64,000 nt of DNA from Macrocystis pyrifera (lineage: Eukaryota > Sar > Phaeophyceae > Laminariales > Laminariaceae), in contig JASSKH010000005.1 in assembly GCA_031763025.1 (NCBI GenBank), positions 8,677,514 to 8,741,513 of the forward strand, read 5' to 3'; not shown here. Position 1 is the stretch's first letter. Below are more notes on the stretch, generated by a model. The model was not told where the DNA came from, did no database searches, and saw only the letters and a list, made by a program, of their open reading frames with translations.

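Overview
The window looks like nuclear DNA of a multicellular stramenopile, most likely a brown alga (Ectocarpus-like). This is an inference from GC-rich exons of roughly 50-630 bases, GT-AG introns of about 0.4-3 kb packed with microsatellites and small dispersed repeats, a decayed Ty1/copia element, and a very large gene combining Calx-beta and GCC2/GCC3 (ephrin-receptor-like cysteine-rich) repeats, a family expanded in brown algae. Nothing bacterial, organellar or CRISPR-like was seen.

Layout. (1) About 3.1 kb down to base 1, minus strand: four exons of a 4'-phosphopantetheinyl transferase of the LYS5/AASDHPPT type. The 3' part lies off the left edge and the start codon is not resolved. 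One intron has a GC donor. (2) 3.1-13.7 kb: intergenic, holding a diverged copia retrotransposon (about 4.7-9.0 kb) that lacks integrase and most of reverse transcriptase, CAG-rich DNA, two copies of a dispersed repeat and a small inverted-repeat element. (3) 13,840 to the right edge, plus strand: one giant split gene. I could chain 37 exons (last one cut by the window edge) through canonical splice sites with matching phase at every junction. They give a signal peptide, two Calx-beta domains and then several dozen cysteine-rich modules of the C-x-x-G-Y-Y-C type, about 8.3 kb of coding sequence spread over 50 kb. The product should be a very large secreted or surface protein.

The two genes are divergent and unrelated. 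Phase bookkeeping shows that both carry small indels that break the reading frame: five in the giant gene (5-bp duplication, C5, CT repeat, G7, one missing base) and one A-run in the transferase gene. All splice sites are intact and I saw no stop codon created by a base substitution. Most indels sit in short repeats. Uncorrected sequence errors are therefore at least as likely as pseudogenes, except perhaps for the 5-bp duplication.

The introns carry several repeat families that I cannot name: (a) a ~250-bp repeat with about 12 copies and a shorter partner family, both ending in GAGTAC followed by a poly-C run; (b) a ~70-80-bp palindrome built on CCCGTTTTGGGGACAAAC; (c) a ~105-bp inverted-repeat element starting ACGGGGG; (d) a short interrupted palindrome TACCWGGTA present more than 20 times in non-coding DNA; and (e) a 4-unit 114-bp satellite with a long open frame, bounded by 18-bp direct repeats.
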